Assembly (NCBI RefSeq): GCF_902729425.1
Contig: NZ_CACVCH010000024.1
Location: 1-64,000, forward strand
From: Magnetospirillum sp. SS-4
GTDB lineage: Bacteria; Pseudomonadota; Alphaproteobacteria; Rhodospirillales; Magnetospirillaceae
Direction: 5' to 3'
DNA length: 64,000 bases
The position numbers were made by a program, and so were the translations under genes. Under the pieces are notes generated by a model. It was not told the origin of the DNA. It ran no database searches and saw nothing but the letters and a program-made list of their open reading frames with translations. Every line of letters begins with the position of its first letter. Position 1 is the stretch's first letter. Below are positions 32,483-41,288 of this stretch, one piece after another.

Positions 32483-32911
32483 ATGCCCAGCATCCGCGAG
32501 AAAATTCTGTCCGCCCTGCTGGCGCGGCTGGAGACCGTGCCCGATGCCACCGTCAGGCGGGAGGCGCCGCTGCCGGAAACGGTCCCCGCCGGAGGTCTGA
32601 TCATCCTGCGTGACGGCGATCCCGGCGACCCCGAGGTGGTGCTGTCGCCCGTCACCTATCTCTGGGAACACCAGACCGAGATCGAAATCATCCTCCAGCG
32701 CGGTCAGGACGACGATAGCGCTGCGCTGGATACCTTGTTGATGGCGGTTGGGAATGCCCTGGCCGCCGACCGTTCCCTTGGTGGTCTGGCGGAATGGCTG
32801 GATTGGGGTGCCCCCAAGACCTCGGGCCTCGTCATCGACGGGGCTGCTTCCTTACGCGGCGCAACGGTGCCGATCACCATCCATTACAGCAGCCCCGATC
32901 CGTTGGGCTGA
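32483..32911 (+). CDS. Tail terminator protein (gpU-like)
   Basis: The 142-residue product begins MPSIREKILSALLARLETVPDATVRR and has YLWEHQTEIEIILQRG, ALDTLLMAVGNALAADRSLGGLAEWLDW and ATVPITIHYSSPDPLG. The helix, beta sheet and LGGLAxWxxx pattern is that of gpU-like minor tail proteins that stop tail tube growth. It lies between the TA insertion and the tail tube gene, matching lambda order Z-U-V. The ATG overlaps the antitoxin upstream region. Confidence 0.8.
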   Translation: MPSIREKILSALLARLETVPDATVRREAPLPETVPAGGLIILRDGDPGDPEVVLSPVTYLWEHQTEIEIILQRGQDDDSAALDTLLMAVGNALAADRSLGGLAEWLDWGAPKTSGLVIDGAASLRGATVPITIHYSSPDPLG

Positions 32912-32934
32912 TCCTTTCCAATCGGAGTTTCGAC

Positions 32935-33894
32935 ATGGGCAAGACGCGCGCTTACGGCGCCGATTGTGCGCTGCTGGCTGCCTTCGAGGCGAGCTATGGC
33001 ACGCTTCCGGCCGACGGCTATACAAGGTTGTCGTTCAAGGAATCCAGCCTGGGGGCCGAGCGCCCTCTGGGCTACGACCCGCTGCTGGGCCAGGGCCGCG
33101 ATGCCCAGGACCCGTTCTATGAGGCGATCAAGGACGAAGGCGATATCGGCGTGCCGTTGGATGTTCGGGCGCTCGGCTTCTGGCTGAAGGGCTTGTTCGG
33201 GGCACCCGCCATCACCGATAACGGCGACGGCACGTTTGACCATGTCTTCACCTCGGGCGGCACGCTGCCCAGCCTCGCCATCGAGATCGGCCATGCCCAA
33301 CTGGCGGTACCGAAGTTCTTCCGCCATGGCGGGGCCAAGCTGGACAAGCTGGCCTTCGACATGGCCCGCTCCGGCGCCGCCAATGCCAGCATCGGGGTGA
33401 TCGCCCAGGGCGAGGCCGAAGCCGGCGCCACCATCGATGCCACCCCGGCGACCTTCGCCCTGAAGCGGTTCAGCCAGGGCAGCGGCACCATCCGGGTCGG
33501 CGGTGGCCAACTCGCAAACGTGGTGGGCGGCAAGCTGTCCTTTTCCAACAACCTGGAGCGGGTCGAGACCATCCGCGCCGACGGACTGATCGACGGTGTG
33601 GACGAGACCGAGGCCACCGCCGAAGGCTCGGTGGACATCCGCTTCGGCACCGACACCACGCTGACCGCCGCCATCGCCGCCGAGAGCCCGGTGGCGATGG
33701 AATACGGCTTCACCATTCCCGGTTCGACCTTTGCCCTGACCTTCCATCTGCCTCGCGTCTTTCTGCCGAAAAAGAAGCAGGAGATCAAAGGCCCCGGCGG
33801 CATCCAGGCCAGCTATGACTGGCGGGCGGCCCGCGATCCGGTGGCCGGGTATCTTCTGCGGGTCACCCTGGTCAACGACGTGGCGGGGTACTGA
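32935..33894 (+). CDS. Tail tube (major tail) protein
   Basis: The 319-residue protein is beta-rich with a repeated layout: MGKTRAYGADCALLAAFEASYG, LPADGYTRLSFKESSLGAERPLGYDPL, ALGFWLKGLFGAP, FDHVFTSGGTLPSLAIEIGH, GVIAQGEAEAG and GKLSFSNNLERVETIRADGLIDG. These are features of the phage tail tube protein family (a gpV-type fold, here with two related halves). It forms the stacked rings around the tape measure. Context between tail terminator and assembly chaperone genes confirms it. Confidence 0.88.
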   Translation: MGKTRAYGADCALLAAFEASYGTLPADGYTRLSFKESSLGAERPLGYDPLLGQGRDAQDPFYEAIKDEGDIGVPLDVRALGFWLKGLFGAPAITDNGDGTFDHVFTSGGTLPSLAIEIGHAQLAVPKFFRHGGAKLDKLAFDMARSGAANASIGVIAQGEAEAGATIDATPATFALKRFSQGSGTIRVGGGQLANVVGGKLSFSNNLERVETIRADGLIDGVDETEATAEGSVDIRFGTDTTLTAAIAAESPVAMEYGFTIPGSTFALTFHLPRVFLPKKKQEIKGPGGIQASYDWRAARDPVAGYLLRVTLVNDVAGY

Positions 33895-33896
33895 CC

Positions 33897-34412
33897 ATGA
33901 TCCGCCTGACCATTCCCAAGGAACCCTACTGGATCGATCTGCCCCACGGGGTGCGGGTGTTCGTCCGCCCGTTGACCACGGCGGTGTACGAGGCCGCCCG
34001 TGCCCGAGGCTGGCGCATGGCCCGCGCCATCGCCGCCGAACATGCCGATCTGAGGGCCGCCGGGGCCGACATCACCGGCTTGCCCGATCTGTCCGACGAA
34101 GATGCCCTGGCCGGGCTGTCGCAGATGCTGTTCGCCCAAGGTCTGGCCCGCTCCGCCATCACCAAATGGGAGGGCGTGCTGGACGAGGCCGATCAACCGG
34201 CGGAAGTCACCGATACGAGCATCGCCGAACTAATGCAGCTTCCCCGCATGGCCGAGTCCTTCGTCGTCCAATACACCGAAACTCACGAAGCGGTCATCGC
34301 CGAGGGAAACGTCTCCAGGCCCGCGCCGAGTGGCACTTCGGCGGCGGGCCTGACTACTGCCGGGGATGTGGCGGAGACTGCGACTGTCCCTATGACCGCA
34401 ACGCCCCCCTGA
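33897..34412 (+). CDS. Tail assembly chaperone gpG-like
   Basis: The 171-residue product begins MIRLTIPKEPYWIDLPHGVRVFVRP and has a helical middle (AARARGWRMARAIAAEHADL) and DEDALAGLSQMLFAQGLARSAITKWEGVL. It occupies the lambda G position between tail tube and tape measure. A slippery GGGAAAC at 34304-34310 lies in frame near its end; normal translation continues to 34412, and -1 frameshifting gives the longer gpGT-like product. Residues after about 138 are low complexity (Pro, Ser, Thr, Ala), as expected when only the frameshifted version has a functional C-terminus. Confidence 0.8.
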   Translation: MIRLTIPKEPYWIDLPHGVRVFVRPLTTAVYEAARARGWRMARAIAAEHADLRAAGADITGLPDLSDEDALAGLSQMLFAQGLARSAITKWEGVLDEADQPAEVTDTSIAELMQLPRMAESFVVQYTETHEAVIAEGNVSRPAPSGTSAAGLTTAGDVAETATVPMTATPP

Positions 34413-34624
34413 CCGAACCGGGCTGGCAGGCCTGGGAACTCCTGACCGGCAATGTCGGCACCATCCGCCTTGGCCCCCGTGGCGGCATCACCGGTCTCGA
34501 CCTTCCGGCCCTGCTCATCCAGGCCCAGGCACTGGGTTACGACCAGCCCCTGCTGGCTCGCCTGCTGCCATTCGCCGAACGAGGAATGGTGGCCGGTTCC
34601 GCCACGGTTCAAACCGAGACCTGA
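33897..34624 (+). CDS. gpGT-like fusion by -1 programmed frameshift at 34304-34310
   Basis: Reading in the gpG frame to AAC (34308-34310) and shifting back one base continues as GGG AAA CGT ... to the stop at 34622-34624, giving a fusion of about 242 residues. The slip site is G_GGA_AAC in the zero frame (GAG GGA AAC), the X_XXY_YYZ heptamer; lambda uses G_GGA_AAG. The T part contains EWHFGGGPDYCRGCGG and DCDCPYDR (five close Cys, possibly metal-binding), then LLTGNVGTIRLGPRGGITGLDLPALLIQAQALG. It ends three bases before the tape measure ATG. GT chaperones load tail tube protein onto the tape measure. Confidence 0.8.
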
Positions 34625-34627
34625 TCC

Positions 34628-37603
34628 ATGGCCACAAAATCCGTCTCCATCCGCCTGTCCTTGCAGGACGGCGAAACCGTGCGCCGTACCCTGATCCAAC
34701 TGGGTAACGACGGCCAGAAGGCGTTGGCTCGGATCGAGGGTGCTGCACAGCCTGCATCCAAGTCGCTGCTGGCCATGAATGCCGCCAGCCAGGATATTCA
34801 GGGCGGCATGGCGGGGTTTGCTTCCCGGCTTGGCCCCATCGGCTCGGTGATGATGGCGCTGGGTCCGGCCGGGCTGGCGGCGGGTGCGGCCATCGGCTTC
34901 TTTGGCAAGGCCATGGTGGAGTCCACCATCAAGGTGGAAAGCCTGGAGGCCCGCCTCAAGGGTCTGGTCGGTGCCGCGGCCCTGACCGAAACCACCACCT
35001 ACCTCTATGCCCAGGCCCAGAAGACCGGCACCGCCCTGGAGACGGTGGTCGGAGCCTATTCCCGGCTGGCCGCGTTGCAGAAGGCCGGGATCATCACCAC
35101 TGGTGAATCCCGCTCCCTGTTGGAAGGCTTCCAGTCCACCGCCATTGCCTTGGGTGCGTCATCCGAGCAGTTGGAGCAATCCCTGTTCGGTCTGGCCCAG
35201 GGGCTGTCGTCGGGCACGCTCCGCGCCGAGGAACTCAACCAGATCGTCGAGCCCATGCCGGGGCTGCTGCAGGCTCTCGACCGGGCCGCCGCGCTGCCCT
35301 CGGGCGGCTTCCGCCAGATGGTTACCCAAGGCAAGGTGACGGCGGATTTTTTCCGCGACACCCTGATCAAGGCGCTGCGGGGCTTCGACGAAGCCGCCAA
35401 GGAAAGCGCCGACACCGCCGAGCGGTCCTTCACCCGCATGGCCAACGCCTGGCAGGGATTCACCAACGCCCCCTGGCTGCGCAAGGTTCTGTCGGGCGGC
35501 GCCAATGCCGGGGCGGCGACGCTGGAATCGCTGACGCCGGGGGAATCCACGGTGAAGTCGCGACTGGCCGATCTGGACCGGCGCATCGCCGCCCTGGGGG
35601 GCGAGCAGGCACTGGACAAGCCGTTGCCTGCCGGAACCCACAGTGTGGTGGTCCAGGCGGTCAGAGAGGAGAACGAGGAACTGCGCCGCCTGCTGGCCGA
35701 GCGCCAGGACGTCGCCGCCGACCTCGACGAGATCACCCGCAAGCGCGCGGGCATGGAAGCCCAGGCCAAGATGGAGCGCGACCGGGTCCGGGCCGAGCAG
35801 CGTGAGCCGACCTATATCGAGAAGTTGTCTGATCTTAAATTCGAGGTGGAATGGCAGGAGAGGCTCAATACGGCCCGTGCCGCCGGTAACGCGGAATTCT
35901 CCCGCACCAAGGCCCAATACGAGGCGGCCAAGGGCTTTCGCCAGATCGAAAAGGAGCTGTTCCAGCAAGGCGGCGTCTATCGCACCCAGCCCAAGGAACA
36001 GGAGATCAAGGATCTGCTGGCCCGCGAAGCCGAAGCCAAGGGGGCGGGGGAGATGTCCGCCCAGGCCCAGGCCGAGGTGCTGGGCCTGAACCTCCAGGCC
36101 CGTGGTCAGGAGCGTCTGGCCGAAGCAGCCCGCACCGGCGGGCAGGCCCAGGTCGATGCGGCGCGATCCGCCAAGGTGCTGGAGTTCGCCTTCAAGAACA
36201 ATGGTGCGGCGGTAGCCGAATACGACCGGGCATTGCGCCGCATCGATGCCGCCAAGCTGCTGGAGCAGAAGAATGGCCTGATCCGCACCCTGGGGCAGGA
36301 AGTCGCCGCCAATGACCGCCTCGCCGAGGCCGCCAAGGGATCGGTGGCTGACACCATTCTGGCGGAGCGCACCAACTGGCTGGCTGAACAGGCATCCAAG
36401 GGGCTGAGTGATGCCAATGGAGAACTGGCAGCCTCCTACGCACTGGTTCAGAAATCCCGCGCCAACAGCGAGGCCGCCCGTGCCGTCGCTGACCTGGAGC
36501 GCGAGATTGACGCCCAGGTTCGCCTGGCTGAGGCGGTGCGCAGCAGTGATCGAACCAAAGTCCGCGACGTCACCATCGACAATGATGTCGCCAAATTCGC
36601 CCGCAGTCACAAGCTGGCCGAGGACGATCCCAAACTCGATGAATACCGGGCGGCCCGCTCGCGCCAATATGGCGAAGCGGTCAAGGACGAGGCCCGCCAG
36701 ACCACTCTGGCCTATGACGCCACCCAGCGGTTTGCCGAGGAACTGGCCAAGCTGAACGAACAGCGGGCCAGCGGTGTTCTATCCGAGGAAGCCTATGCCC
36801 GCCGCTATCGGGAATTGGAGCAGGACAAACTGGCCGCCAGCCGCGACTGGCAGGATGGCGCCATCCGGGCGGTGCGGGCCTATGCCGACGAAGCCAGCAA
36901 CGCGGCGGCTTCGGCAGAGCGGGCCATGTCGGGAGCCTTGCGGGCCAGCGAGGATGCCTTCGTCAAATGGGCCATGACCGGCAAGCTGGCCGGGCAGGAT
37001 CTGTTCAACAGCCTAGCCGAGGAGGCTCTGCGGGCGGCGTGGCGCATGTCGGTGGTGGCGCCGCTGTTTGGGGGTGCCAGTGGCGGCCTCTTCGGCAGCC
37101 TGATCAGTGGCCTCGGTGGCTGGTTCTCCGGTGGTGGTGGTGGTGGCTCCGTCCCGGTCCCCGATACCGGAGCTTTCGCCATCGCCCATACCGGCGGCCT
37201 GATCGGTCTCGACCGGCTGGAAACCCGGTCCTTCGATCCGGCGGTGTTCATCGGCGCGCCTCGTTTCCATCGGGGCGGCCTGGTCCCCGGCGAGGTACCG
37301 ATCATCGCCCAGAAGGGTGAGGAGGTGCTGACGCGGGGCGATCCCCGTCATCGCTTCAACCTGCGCCCCCGCGACGATGCCCCGGTGATGGTCAGTGTGC
37401 CGGTCTCGGTCAATATCCAGACGCCCCAGGGCACCCAGGCCCGCACGGCGCAGCGCCGCGATTCCGGCGGCGGTCTGACGCTCGACATCATCGTCGAGCA
37501 GATCACCGACGCCATCTCCGGCGACATCGTCCGCGGCCAAGGCATCGCCCCGGTGCTGGAGCGCCAGTACGGGCTCAACCGCGCCAACGGGGCCTATCGA
37601 TAA
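34628..37603 (+). CDS. Tail tape measure protein (lambda gpH-like)
   Basis: The 991-residue protein sets tail length. It opens with SIRLSLQDGETVRRTLIQLGNDGQKALARIEG, has a hydrophobic segment IGSVMMALGPAGLAAGAAIGFFG (about residues 70-95), the tape measure domain with YSRLAALQKAGIITTGESRSLLEGFQ and LSSGTLRAEELNQIVEPMPGLL, a long coiled-coil middle (about residues 300-780), and a Gly-rich, hydrophobic C-terminus (LISGLGGWFSGGGGGGS) with a lambda gpH-like PEVxxxxGEEVLTRGDPRHRFN-type end. Length implies a tail of very roughly 150 nm if the usual scaling holds (inference). Confidence 0.93.
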   Translation: MATKSVSIRLSLQDGETVRRTLIQLGNDGQKALARIEGAAQPASKSLLAMNAASQDIQGGMAGFASRLGPIGSVMMALGPAGLAAGAAIGFFGKAMVESTIKVESLEARLKGLVGAAALTETTTYLYAQAQKTGTALETVVGAYSRLAALQKAGIITTGESRSLLEGFQSTAIALGASSEQLEQSLFGLAQGLSSGTLRAEELNQIVEPMPGLLQALDRAAALPSGGFRQMVTQGKVTADFFRDTLIKALRGFDEAAKESADTAERSFTRMANAWQGFTNAPWLRKVLSGGANAGAATLESLTPGESTVKSRLADLDRRIAALGGEQALDKPLPAGTHSVVVQAVREENEELRRLLAERQDVAADLDEITRKRAGMEAQAKMERDRVRAEQREPTYIEKLSDLKFEVEWQERLNTARAAGNAEFSRTKAQYEAAKGFRQIEKELFQQGGVYRTQPKEQEIKDLLAREAEAKGAGEMSAQAQAEVLGLNLQARGQERLAEAARTGGQAQVDAARSAKVLEFAFKNNGAAVAEYDRALRRIDAAKLLEQKNGLIRTLGQEVAANDRLAEAAKGSVADTILAERTNWLAEQASKGLSDANGELAASYALVQKSRANSEAARAVADLEREIDAQVRLAEAVRSSDRTKVRDVTIDNDVAKFARSHKLAEDDPKLDEYRAARSRQYGEAVKDEARQTTLAYDATQRFAEELAKLNEQRASGVLSEEAYARRYRELEQDKLAASRDWQDGAIRAVRAYADEASNAAASAERAMSGALRASEDAFVKWAMTGKLAGQDLFNSLAEEALRAAWRMSVVAPLFGGASGGLFGSLISGLGGWFSGGGGGGSVPVPDTGAFAIAHTGGLIGLDRLETRSFDPAVFIGAPRFHRGGLVPGEVPIIAQKGEEVLTRGDPRHRFNLRPRDDAPVMVSVPVSVNIQTPQGTQARTAQRRDSGGGLTLDIIVEQITDAISGDIVRGQGIAPVLERQYGLNRANGAYR

Positions 37604-37613
37604 AGAGGGGCCG

Positions 37614-38090
37614 ATGATCCGCTTTCCCGCCACCTTGCCCATGCCGCTGGCGGAGCCCTATGCGGTCAAGCCCGCCGATGGGGTGGTGCGCACCGACATG
37701 GAGCAGGGACCGGCCCGCCAGCGCCGAGAATTCACCCAAGTTCCCACCAAGATCCCGGTGAAGTGGCGCTTCACCGACGCCCAATACGCGGTGTTCGACG
37801 CCTGGTACCAGTGGAAGGGCAAGGCCGGGGCGGAGTGGTTCGTGATTCCGCTCAGGAGCGGTCTCGGCGTGATCGACCATGTCGCCCGCTTCACCAGACA
37901 GTACGAGGCCCCCTTGTCCTCCGGTGGATTCTGGCTGGTGACGGTGGAACTGGAGGTCCGCGACCGCCCGGTTCTGTCCGAGGCCGAACTCGACATCCTG
38001 CTCGATAGCTCCTGGAGCGACCTGTCCGGTGCCGTCACCGGCCTCGATACCGTCGCCAACATCCAGTGGCCCGATTCTTTCGGAGCGTGA
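37614..38090 (+). CDS. Minor tail protein
   Basis: The 158-residue product begins MIRFPATLPMPLAEPYAVKPADGVVRTDMEQG and has EFTQVPTKIPVKWRFTDAQYAVFDAWYQWKG and GFWLVTVELEVRDRP. It is a beta-rich tail-tip protein, in the position of lambda gpM/gpL downstream of the tape measure. The F-T-x-x-Q-Y-A-x-F-x-x-W-Y pattern recurs in minor tail proteins of many alphaproteobacterial siphophages. Exact lambda equivalence is uncertain. Confidence 0.75.
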   Translation: MIRFPATLPMPLAEPYAVKPADGVVRTDMEQGPARQRREFTQVPTKIPVKWRFTDAQYAVFDAWYQWKGKAGAEWFVIPLRSGLGVIDHVARFTRQYEAPLSSGGFWLVTVELEVRDRPVLSEAELDILLDSSWSDLSGAVTGLDTVANIQWPDSFGA

Positions 38091-38093
38091 TCC

Positions 38094-39164
38094 ATGACCA
38101 TCAAGGACGATCTCCTCGCCGCCACCGCCAAGGCCGGCGGGGCGGCGCTGATTCTGCATGACGTCGCCCATGGCCCCGCCACGGGAGCGGGGAGCACCGT
38201 GGTGACCGGCAATGGTCAGGTCAAGACGGCAGCCAAGGTGGTGGCCGATATCGAGGCCGACATTACCGCCAGGATCGGCTCCATTGACGGGGCCATCGCC
38301 AGCAGCGCCGCCGATGCCGTCGCGGCCGCATTGTCCGCCGCTAATGCCCAGGCCAGCGAGTTGGCAGCCGCCGCTTCGGCCAGCGCTGCGCAAGTGGCCA
38401 AGGTCACCTGGAAAGGACCGTGGTCCGCCGCCACCGCCTATGCCGTCCATGACGCGGTCTCCTTAAACGGCTCGTCCTATGTCGCCATCGCGCAGAACAT
38501 CAACCAGCCGCCGCCCGATGCGGCCCATTGGCAGGTGCTGGCCGCCAAGGGGCTCGACGGCATCGGGGCCGGCGACATGCTGGCCGCCCAGAATCTCGCC
38601 GACCTTCCCGACAAGGCCGCCGCCCGGAGCAATCTCGGCCTTACCATCGGCTCCCATGTTCAGGCCCATGATGCTGAACTGGACGCCATCGCGGGTCTCG
38701 CCAGTGCAGCCGACACCATGGCCTATTTCACCGGGTCAGGCACGGCGGCGTTGACCGGACTGACCGCCGCCGGCCGGGCCTTGCTTGACGATGCCGATGC
38801 GGCGGCCCAGCGGGCCACCCTGGGTCTGTCCGATGCCGCCACCACCACGGTGGCGGCCATTCGGGCCGGGGTGGACGTTTCCAGCAAGGTGGCCAAGGCG
38901 GGGGACACCCTGAGCGGCACACTGACGGGGCCGCAGTTCAAGACCAGCGGCAGCACCAGTGGGTCCACCGGATTCAAGATCGCCGACGGTTCCGATCTCG
39001 CCGCCTTGTTCAAGGCCGCCAGCTATACGGCGGTGCAGAGCGGCACCGGGGCGGGCTACAGCACGGTCACCATCAGCGGCAATGCCATCACGGTGACCAC
39101 CAACTGCAACTTCGCCCCCAACTGCAATTACCAGCCCGCCTGCAACTGTAATTGCTGCTGCTGA
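38094..39164 (+). CDS. Tail-fibre-like protein with Asn/Cys-rich C-terminal tail (candidate radical SAM substrate)
   Basis: The 356-residue protein has an Ala-rich helical N-terminus (about 1-100), a small Trp/Tyr module [22 protein letters not shown] (about 108-140, like binding modules of phage fibres), tail-fibre-type repeats with [17 protein letters not shown] and [18 protein letters not shown], and a beta region [19 protein letters not shown]. It ends abruptly with an Asn/Cys tail: residues 337-356 include [10 protein letters not shown] and ACNCNCCC, seven Cys (338, 344, 350, 352, 354-356) and six Asn. The rest of the protein has no Cys. A radical SAM/SPASM enzyme is encoded two genes downstream; I infer this tail is its modified site. 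A metal-binding tip is the alternative. Confidence 0.8.
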   Translation: MTIKDDLLAATAKAGGAALILHDVAHGPATGAGSTVVTGNGQVKTAAKVVADIEADITARIGSIDGAIASSAADAVAAALSAANAQASELAAAASASAAQVAKVTWKGPWSAATAYAVHDAVSLNGSSYVAIAQNINQPPPDAAHWQVLAAKGLDGIGAGDMLAAQNLADLPDKAAARSNLGLTIGSHVQAHDAELDAIAGLASAADTMAYFTGSGTAALTGLTAAGRALLDDADAAAQRATLGLSDAATTTVAAIRAGVDVSSKVAKAGDTLSGTLTGPQFKTSGSTSGSTGFKIADGSDLAALFKAASYTAVQSGTGAGYSTVTISGNAITVTTNCNFAPNCNYQPACNCNCCC

Positions 39165-39174
39165 GGATGCCGCC

Positions 39175-40005
39175 ATGCTGGTCGCCTTTACCCGCTTTGC
39201 CGATATCTCGGCGCCCTGCGGCATCGTCGCCGCCATCAGGCCTGACGGCTTCACCATCTCCACCTACCGCATGTTCATGGCCGAGGGCGAGGTTCCGGGG
39301 GCGGTGCCGGTGGATGGAGGCGATCTCCATGCCGGCCTCGCCGGAACGACGCTGGCGGTCACCAAACCCCAGCACTTCACCTGGGCCTCGCTCATTGGAC
39401 TGGCCCAAGGCCACGACCATGCCTGCATCGTCTTTCCGCTGATCTGCCGCCATGTGGGGGCACGAGGCGGCGGACCCGACACCTCATGGCAGGTGGGCCA
39501 GCCCTACAACCGCACCAGGGAGACCATGGCCGCCCGGCGTGGCCCCAGGGAGCACGCGGCGCGGACCCAGGAACACACAATGCTGCATTTCCATGTTCCC
39601 TGGGCCGGGGCATCTCCCGACGACTGCGCCCTGCATCTGATCCTTCAGGATGGCTTCCTGCCGCTGGTGACGGGGGCCGAAATCGTCGAGCAATCCATCG
39701 AAGCCACAATGCGGGCGGTGATGCCGGTGCTGGTTCTGCCCGAACGGGCCGAAGTGCCGAGCGAGGGCTATGCCTCCGTGGCGCTGGAGGCACGGCGGGC
39801 GGGAAAGCGTCTGAAGGGGGCCTCCGTCACCGCCCATCTGGAGACCACCGGCGGCTATCTGCCCCGCCAGCGGGTGGCGCTGACCGATGGCGCCGCCGCC
39901 ATCAAGGTGGGGGCGCTCGGGCTGGAACCGGGCGAGAGCTTCAAGGTCAAGGCAGGGTTCCGCTTCTTCCCCGGCATGGCCGAGATCATTTGCGAGGTGG
40001 TGTGA
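39175..40005 (+). CDS. Unknown tail-tip protein between fibre and radical SAM genes
   Basis: The 276-residue product begins MLVAFTRFADISAPCGIVAAIRPDGFTIS. The N-terminal ~130 residues are a mixed region with a possible metal-binding stretch (GHDHACIVFPLICRHVGARGGG). The C-terminal ~140 residues look like a beta-sandwich fibre or Ig-like module (VSVALEARRAGKRL-like, VTAHLETTGGYLPRQRVALTDG, KVKAGFRFFPGMAEIICEV). It is ten bases after the fibre stop and overlaps the radical SAM start by one base (TGATG), so all three are co-translated. Role could be fibre partner or adaptor; no family recognised. Confidence 0.7.
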   Translation: MLVAFTRFADISAPCGIVAAIRPDGFTISTYRMFMAEGEVPGAVPVDGGDLHAGLAGTTLAVTKPQHFTWASLIGLAQGHDHACIVFPLICRHVGARGGGPDTSWQVGQPYNRTRETMAARRGPREHAARTQEHTMLHFHVPWAGASPDDCALHLILQDGFLPLVTGAEIVEQSIEATMRAVMPVLVLPERAEVPSEGYASVALEARRAGKRLKGASVTAHLETTGGYLPRQRVALTDGAAAIKVGALGLEPGESFKVKAGFRFFPGMAEIICEVV

Positions 40006-41285
40006 TGTTCAGACTGACCCTGCGGCAGCCGGACGGAGAAACCTTCGGCCTTATCCTCGACATCCATGGCGGCAAGCTCATGGATCAGGAGGGGCGTCGG
40101 ATCGATCTCTCTCCCCTGGGTGCCGCCTACCTGGATGGCGGCAGGTTCGCCGTCGCTCCCTCCACCTCGCCGATCCAGGTTGCCCCCAAGAGCCGCCGGG
40201 TGGAGCGGCTGCGCCTCCAACTCGGTCTCAAATGCAATTTCGCCTGTTCCTACTGCATGCAGGCGGCAGATCGCGATGGAGATATCCGGACGTCCGGCAC
40301 CGCCGAAGGCTTCCTGGCCGGCCTCGACTGGCTGGACGGCGCGCCGGGAGAGATCGAGTTCTGGGGCGGCGAGCCGCTGGCCTACTGGAAGATCCTGAAA
40401 CCCCTGGCCGAGGGGTTGCGGACCCGCTTTCCCGAGGCGGTGTTCAAGCTCATCACCAACGGCTCCTTGCTGGATAAGGCCAAGGTGGACTGGCTGGACC
40501 GGCTTGGCTTCGTGGTGTCCATCTCCCATGACGGTCCCGGCCAGCACCAGCGTGGCCCCGATCCCTTCGAAGATCCCGAGGCGGCGGAAGCGATCCGCCT
40601 GCTGTTCCGCACCCTCGGCTCCGGCCGCTGCTCGTTCCTGTCGGTGCTGACCATGGCCCATCACAGTCCGGCCGCCCTGGTGGCGTATTTCGTGGACAGG
40701 GTCGGCGAAGATGTTCAGGTCTCCATCGAGGGCATGGTGACGCCCCACGACGTAGCCGGAATCCTGATGTCGCCCATGAGCGAGGGTGATCATCGGCGGG
40801 TGCGTCGGACCCTGTTCGATGAATTCCGCATGCCCAGCGTGTTTCATCGCAACCTTGTGCTGTCCCCTCTGCAATCCCTCCTGCGCCAGTTCGCCACCGG
40901 CATGCCGTCGGAAGCCAGAGGCCAGAATTGCGGCATGGACCGTCCCGGCCATCTCGCCGTCACCTTGGGCGGCCAAGCCCTGGTCTGCCAGAACGTCAAC
41001 CAGGACAAGGTGATCGGCAACGTCCACGACTTCGATTCCATCCGCCTCACCCACAGCACCTCCTGGCACCATCGCCCCGAATGCCATGCCTGCCCGGTGC
41101 TGGCCACCTGTGGCGGCTCCTGCATGATGGTCGAAGGAATGGAACGCAAAGTTGCCTGTGACAACGCCTTCAGCCTGGGTCTCGCCCGGCTGGCCCTGCT
41201 GCTCAATGTTCTGACTGGGGCGGAACTGCTCCGCATCGAGGGCGAGCGTATCCGTTTCCCCGGCATCACCCACATCGATTTCTGA
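40005..41285 (+). CDS. Radical SAM/SPASM peptide maturase in phage tail operon
   Basis: The 426-residue protein has an N-terminal ~70-residue domain (MFRLTLRQPDGETFGLILDIHGGKL) that may bind substrate, then the radical SAM cluster Cys77-X3-Cys81-X2-Cys84 (LKCNFACSYCMQA), EIEFWGGEPLAYWKIL (the GGEPL motif) and KLITNGSLL. The C-terminus is a SPASM domain: Cys309, Cys328 (ALVCQN), then Cys360-X2-Cys363-X5-Cys369-X3-Cys373 (ECHACPVLATCGGSC) and Cys385, able to hold auxiliary 4Fe-4S clusters. SPASM enzymes mostly modify ribosomal peptides. Lying between tail genes and downstream of a Cys-rich fibre C-terminus, it probably modifies that fibre. All cluster Cys are intact, so the enzyme should be active. 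Confidence 0.93.
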   Translation: MFRLTLRQPDGETFGLILDIHGGKLMDQEGRRIDLSPLGAAYLDGGRFAVAPSTSPIQVAPKSRRVERLRLQLGLKCNFACSYCMQAADRDGDIRTSGTAEGFLAGLDWLDGAPGEIEFWGGEPLAYWKILKPLAEGLRTRFPEAVFKLITNGSLLDKAKVDWLDRLGFVVSISHDGPGQHQRGPDPFEDPEAAEAIRLLFRTLGSGRCSFLSVLTMAHHSPAALVAYFVDRVGEDVQVSIEGMVTPHDVAGILMSPMSEGDHRRVRRTLFDEFRMPSVFHRNLVLSPLQSLLRQFATGMPSEARGQNCGMDRPGHLAVTLGGQALVCQNVNQDKVIGNVHDFDSIRLTHSTSWHHRPECHACPVLATCGGSCMMVEGMERKVACDNAFSLGLARLALLLNVLTGAELLRIEGERIRFPGITHIDF

Positions 41286-41288
41286 GCC

